Positions 6,751 to 8,925 of a stretch of 8,925 nt of DNA are shown here, piece after piece. This stretch comes from Cypionkella sp. (GTDB taxonomy: Bacteria; Pseudomonadota; Alphaproteobacteria; Rhodobacterales; Rhodobacteraceae). The position numbers and the translations under genes are program-made. The notes beneath the pieces were generated by a model. The model did no database searches, had not been told where the DNA came from, and was given only the letters and a program-made list of their open reading frames with translations. Where the stretch lies: contig JAGPBG010000073.1 in assembly GCA_018063485.1 (NCBI GenBank), positions 1 to 8,925 of the forward strand. Direction: 5' to 3'. Each line of letters begins with the position of its first letter. Within the stretch, counting starts at the first letter, position 1.

Positions 6751-7890
6751 ATGACGATTCATTGGTGTGGCACTGGCCTGTCCTCGATCCCCGGCTTGCG
6801 GAGGCTGATCGAGCGTGGGCAAGCGGTGGTGGTCTGGGATCTTTCGGTCGCCAAGGCCTCCGAAGCGGTGGGCGATGTCGCCAAAGACATTCGCGCCTTT
6901 TCGCTTGAGGCGCTGACTGAGGCGTTGAAACCCGGTGATCTGGCGGTGTCGATGGTGCCAGCCGATGTGCATGTGACGATTGCCAGGGTCTGCCTTGCCC
7001 AGGGCGCGCATTTTGTGTCCTCGTCCTATATTTCGCCGGAAATGCGGGCGCTGGATGAGGAATTCCGGGCCAAAGGGCTGGTTTCGATCAATGAAGTCGG
7101 ACTTGACCCCGGCGTTGATCACCTGATGGCGCATGATCTTGTGGCGCGCTACCGGGCGTCAAAAGCCTATCATCCTGACAATGTGCTCAGCTTCTTTTCC
7201 TATTGCGGCGGGGTTCCGAAAATCCCGAACCCGTTCCGCTATAAATTCAGCTGGACCCCGCTGGGCGTGCTGAAAGCCTTGCGTTCGCCGTCGCGCAGCT
7301 TGCGCAATTTCTCGGAATTGCGGGTGGCGCGGCCTTGGGATGCGATCACGCGCTATGAAGCACCTTTGCCGCAACCCGAGAGTTTCGAGGTCTATCCCAA
7401 CCGCGACAGCTACCCGTTCTTGCAAGATTACCGGTTCGATCCATCCTGGAAGGTCCGCGATTTCGTGCGCGGCACGATCCGCCTGAATGGCTGGGCCGAG
7501 GCCTGGGCCCCGGTCTTTGCCGAGATCGAAACGCTGGAGGGCGCGCCGGGCGATGCACGGCTGGCCGAGATGGCGGCCGAGTTAATGGCCACCAATTCCT
7601 ATGCGCCGGGCGAGCCGGACCGGGTGATCCTGTTTGTCGCGTTGCGGGCTGAACGGGATGGCCGTGCGGTGTTTGATGAAACCTGGGCACTGGATGCCTG
7701 GGGCGATGCGCGTGGCACTGCGATGGCGCGGTTGGTGTCGGTCCCGGTGTCGCTTGCTGCGGAATCGGTGCTGCGGCGAGAAATTCCGGCGGGCGTTCAC
7801 GCCGCTCCGCATGATCCCAAGCTGATCAGTAGCTGGCTGGGCGAAGTGCGTGGATTGGTGCAGTATCTGGAGCGGGTTGAGGCGGTGTGA
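6751..7890 (+). CDS. Saccharopine dehydrogenase, L-glutamate-forming type (yeast Lys9-like; saccharopine reductase family)
   Basis: This enzyme interconverts saccharopine with 2-aminoadipate-6-semialdehyde plus glutamate, using NAD(P). The 379-residue protein shows an N-terminal Rossmann strand and loop CGTGLSSIPG (6-15), then SMVPADVH in the cofactor domain. The family hallmarks follow: SSSYISPEMRAL, INEVGLDPGVDHLMA, SYCGGVPKIPNPFRYKFSW and the SWTPLGVL segment that shapes the substrate pocket. The nucleotide-binding loop reads GxGxxS, not the usual GxGxxG. The length is shorter than yeast Lys9 (446 residues). A Shine-Dalgarno, AGGGAG (6738-6743), lies seven nt before ATG 6751, and the spacer from the Lys1-like gene is only 12 nt, so the two are co-transcribed. 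Together they reproduce as separate proteins the two activities fused in plant and animal LKR/SDH. The direction in vivo is probably lysine degradation. Confidence 0.9.
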   Translation: MTIHWCGTGLSSIPGLRRLIERGQAVVVWDLSVAKASEAVGDVAKDIRAFSLEALTEALKPGDLAVSMVPADVHVTIARVCLAQGAHFVSSSYISPEMRALDEEFRAKGLVSINEVGLDPGVDHLMAHDLVARYRASKAYHPDNVLSFFSYCGGVPKIPNPFRYKFSWTPLGVLKALRSPSRSLRNFSELRVARPWDAITRYEAPLPQPESFEVYPNRDSYPFLQDYRFDPSWKVRDFVRGTIRLNGWAEAWAPVFAEIETLEGAPGDARLAEMAAELMATNSYAPGEPDRVILFVALRAERDGRAVFDETWALDAWGDARGTAMARLVSVPVSLAAESVLRREIPAGVHAAPHDPKLISSWLGEVRGLVQYLERVEAV

Positions 7891-7994
7891 ATCGCCGGTC
7901 CGCTGGCTTGGCGATGATGTCGGGATGAGCATTCAGGCAGGGCAAAGGCGCGGGCTTTGCGCTTTGCCTGACCCTCATCTTTCAGCCCAATTGT

Positions 7995-8012
7995 CAGCAA
8001 AGCCATTTGCTG
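7995..8012. repeat. Palindrome CAGCAAA-4-TTTGCTG next to the promoter
   Basis: CAGCAAA (7995-8001) and TTTGCTG (8006-8012) are exact reverse complements separated by GCCA. The repeat abuts the -35 candidate at 8013-8018. It could be a repressor or activator site, or a hairpin at the end of the upstream transcript; no T-tract follows it. The symmetry is read directly and the function is inferred. Confidence 0.5.
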
Positions 8013-8041
8013 GTGACGCGTGCCGCCCTTGTGGCTATGAT
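8013..8041 (+). promoter_or_regulatory. Sigma-70-like promoter candidate for the heparinase-like gene
   Basis: GTGACG (8013-8018, four of six consensus positions) and TATGAT (8036-8041, five of six) are separated by the optimal 17 nt. A start near 8048 would give a leader of about 49 nt before the GTG at 8097, and would place the GGAGG at 8057-8061 near the 5' end. This is the best promoter match in the window, but it is unverified. Confidence 0.45.
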
Positions 8042-8070
8042 GCTGCCGATAGGCCCGGAGGAACGCGGGC

Positions 8071-8100
8071 ATGAGGCAGGCAAAGGCAGGACCGCGGTGA
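8071..8100 (+). CDS. Possible nine-residue leader ORF overlapping the heparinase-like start
   Basis: ATG at 8071 opens a nine-codon frame (MRQAKAGPR) ending at TGA 8098-8100. A perfect Shine-Dalgarno, GGAGG (8057-8061), lies nine nt upstream, stronger than the AGGA in front of the large gene. The TGA overlaps the GTG start of the heparinase-like gene by two bases (GTGA), the usual arrangement for translational coupling. It could be a coupling minigene that feeds ribosomes to the GTG. It could also be chance: the peptide shows no attenuation-type run of one amino acid. Confidence 0.35.
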   Translation: MRQAKAGPR

Positions 8101-8925
8101 CGTCAGGTCTGGGAAATAGATTTGCGATGTGGCGGGCCTTGCGGCATCGGCCTGCGCAGGGATTTGTCTCGCAACCCGAGCCGCGCAGCATCGGGCTTTA
8201 CGGTCGTGGCAAGCAGTTGGTCGCCGGTAATTTCCAGTTTGCAGGCCAGTTGATCGAAGCTCGCGGGCGCTCGATCTGGGATTTGACCGAGGCGAGTAAC
8301 GCTTTTTCGGTTGAAGTGCAAGGTTTCGCCTGGTTGGATGACCTGGCGGCCGTAGGAGACAGTGTGGCGCGAGGTCGAGCGCAGGATTGGACCTGGGATT
8401 GGATATCGCGCTTTGGCCGGGGCCAAGGGCTGGGCTGGACTCCCGATCTGGCGGGCCGGCGAATCATTCGCTGGATCAATCATGCGTTGATGTTGCTGCA
8501 AGGGCGCGATCGCGCGGCCAGCGAAGCCTATTACCGCAGCCTTACGGCGCAGGTTATATTTCTGTCGCGCCATTGGCGTGAGGCCGCACCCGGATTGCCA
8601 AGGTTCGAGGCGTTGACCGGCCTGATTTCAGCAGGCCTGGCCCTGATTGGCATGGAAGCGCGTGTTGGGCCAGCATTGGTTGCCTTGGCGGTGGAATGTG
8701 GGCGCGAGATTGATGCCGAGGGTGGCATCCCCACACGCAACCCGGAGGAATTGCTGGAGGTGCTCACGCTTTTGACCTGGGCCGAGCGGGCCTTGGTGGA
8801 AGCGGGACGTGCCGCGCCAGACGCCTTGCAGATGGCTATTCAGCGCATCGCCCCGACGTTGCGCGCGCTGCGCCATGCCGATGGCGGCTTGGCGCGATTC
8901 CATGGCGGCGGGCGTGGCATGGAGG
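8097..8925 (+). CDS. Heparinase II/III-like protein, N-terminal half (3' partial)
   Basis: The frame is open from GTG 8097 to the right edge, giving about 276 residues of what is usually a protein of 500-600. It begins with an Arg-rich segment, then RPAQGFVSQPEPRSIGLYGRG (broken across residues 18-38), GNFQFAGQLIEARGRSIWDL, LDDLAA and WISRFGRGQGLGWTPDLAG. A helical region follows that fits the alpha/alpha-toroid of polysaccharide lyases, ending in LRHADGGLARFHGGGRG. The C-terminal beta-sandwich is beyond the window. Family members include heparin, alginate and oligo-alginate lyases, but this alphaproteobacterial branch is widespread and its substrate is not established. I chose the GTG because AGGA (8088-8091) is five nt upstream and the N-terminus then matches the family. 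The frame is open back to 7929, and ATGs at 8037 and 8040 lie within the promoter candidate without a Shine-Dalgarno. Confidence 0.82.
   Translation, partial: MTSGLGNRFAMWRALRHRPAQGFVSQPEPRSIGLYGRGKQLVAGNFQFAGQLIEARGRSIWDLTEASNAFSVEVQGFAWLDDLAAVGDSVARGRAQDWTWDWISRFGRGQGLGWTPDLAGRRIIRWINHALMLLQGRDRAASEAYYRSLTAQVIFLSRHWREAAPGLPRFEALTGLISAGLALIGMEARVGPALVALAVECGREIDAEGGIPTRNPEELLEVLTLLTWAERALVEAGRAAPDALQMAIQRIAPTLRALRHADGGLARFHGGGRGME

Larger units (their letters stand above)
7891..8096. other. 206-nt spacer with hairpins, promoter and possible leader ORF
   Basis: This stretch separates the saccharopine operon from the heparinase-like gene. It contains a 6-bp inverted repeat, ATCGCC (7891-7896) with GGCGAT (7910-7915), immediately after the stop. 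A second hairpin region at 7941-7968 has GGCAAAG able to pair with either of two CTTTGC(C) copies. A palindrome (7995-8012), a promoter candidate (8013-8041) and a nine-codon ORF (8071-8100) follow and are listed separately. Neither early hairpin has a T-tract, so termination after the dehydrogenase would have to be weak or rho-dependent. Confidence 0.5.

Noticed and set aside
6031..7134. 367-codon open frame on the minus strand
   Set aside because: It lies opposite the two saccharopine genes, is rich in Arg, His and Gln with no recognisable motif, and is a typical antisense shadow of GC-rich coding DNA.
8037..8096. Upstream in-frame ATG starts (8037, 8040) for the heparinase-like gene
   Set aside because: They have no Shine-Dalgarno, fall inside the TATGAT promoter hexamer, and add residues not expected in the family.

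Overview
The window is GC-rich chromosomal DNA of an alphaproteobacterium, most likely of the Rhodobacteraceae. This rests on codon usage, the GC-rich third positions, and a gene set I associate with that family: an OmpR-type regulator, an XthA-type exonuclease, a paired saccharopine-pathway module, and a heparinase II/III-like protein starting with RPA..GFVSQPEPR. No mobile elements, tRNA or rRNA genes, CRISPR arrays or long repeats were seen.

Layout. (1) 2-295 (+) is the DNA-binding end of an OmpR/PhoB-type response regulator that begins outside the window. (2) 304-500 is non-coding. It holds a perfect 9-bp inverted repeat, a clear rho-independent terminator and a weak promoter candidate. 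(3) 501-1289 (+) is xthA, exodeoxyribonuclease III. (4) 5589 down to 1286 is a three-gene minus-strand operon. It encodes a membrane-anchored SGNH-like protein, then a large protein that joins a second copy of the same SGNH-like domain to a probable clan GH-A glycosidase, then a family 2 glycosyltransferase. The junctions are tight (TAA-GTC-ATG, then a 7-nt overlap), and the operon's end overlaps the end of xthA by 4 nt. (5) 5689-7890 (+) is a two-gene operon for the two halves of the saccharopine pathway, divergent from the previous operon across a 99-nt gap. (6) 7891-8096 is a spacer with hairpins, a plausible sigma-70 promoter and a possible nine-codon leader ORF. (7) 8097-8925 (+) is the N-terminal half of a heparinase II/III-like protein that runs off the window.

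How the genes may work together. The minus-strand operon looks like a polysaccharide module: a nucleotide-sugar transferase, two related SGNH/GDSL-like domains that could remove or add acyl groups, and a glycosidase that could trim or cut the chain. The tandem SGNH paralogs, one of them fused to a glycosidase, are the least familiar part of the window and the best candidate for an undescribed system. The saccharopine pair would convert lysine and 2-oxoglutarate to saccharopine, and then to aminoadipate semialdehyde and glutamate. In a bacterium that presumably makes lysine through diaminopimelate, this is most likely catabolic.
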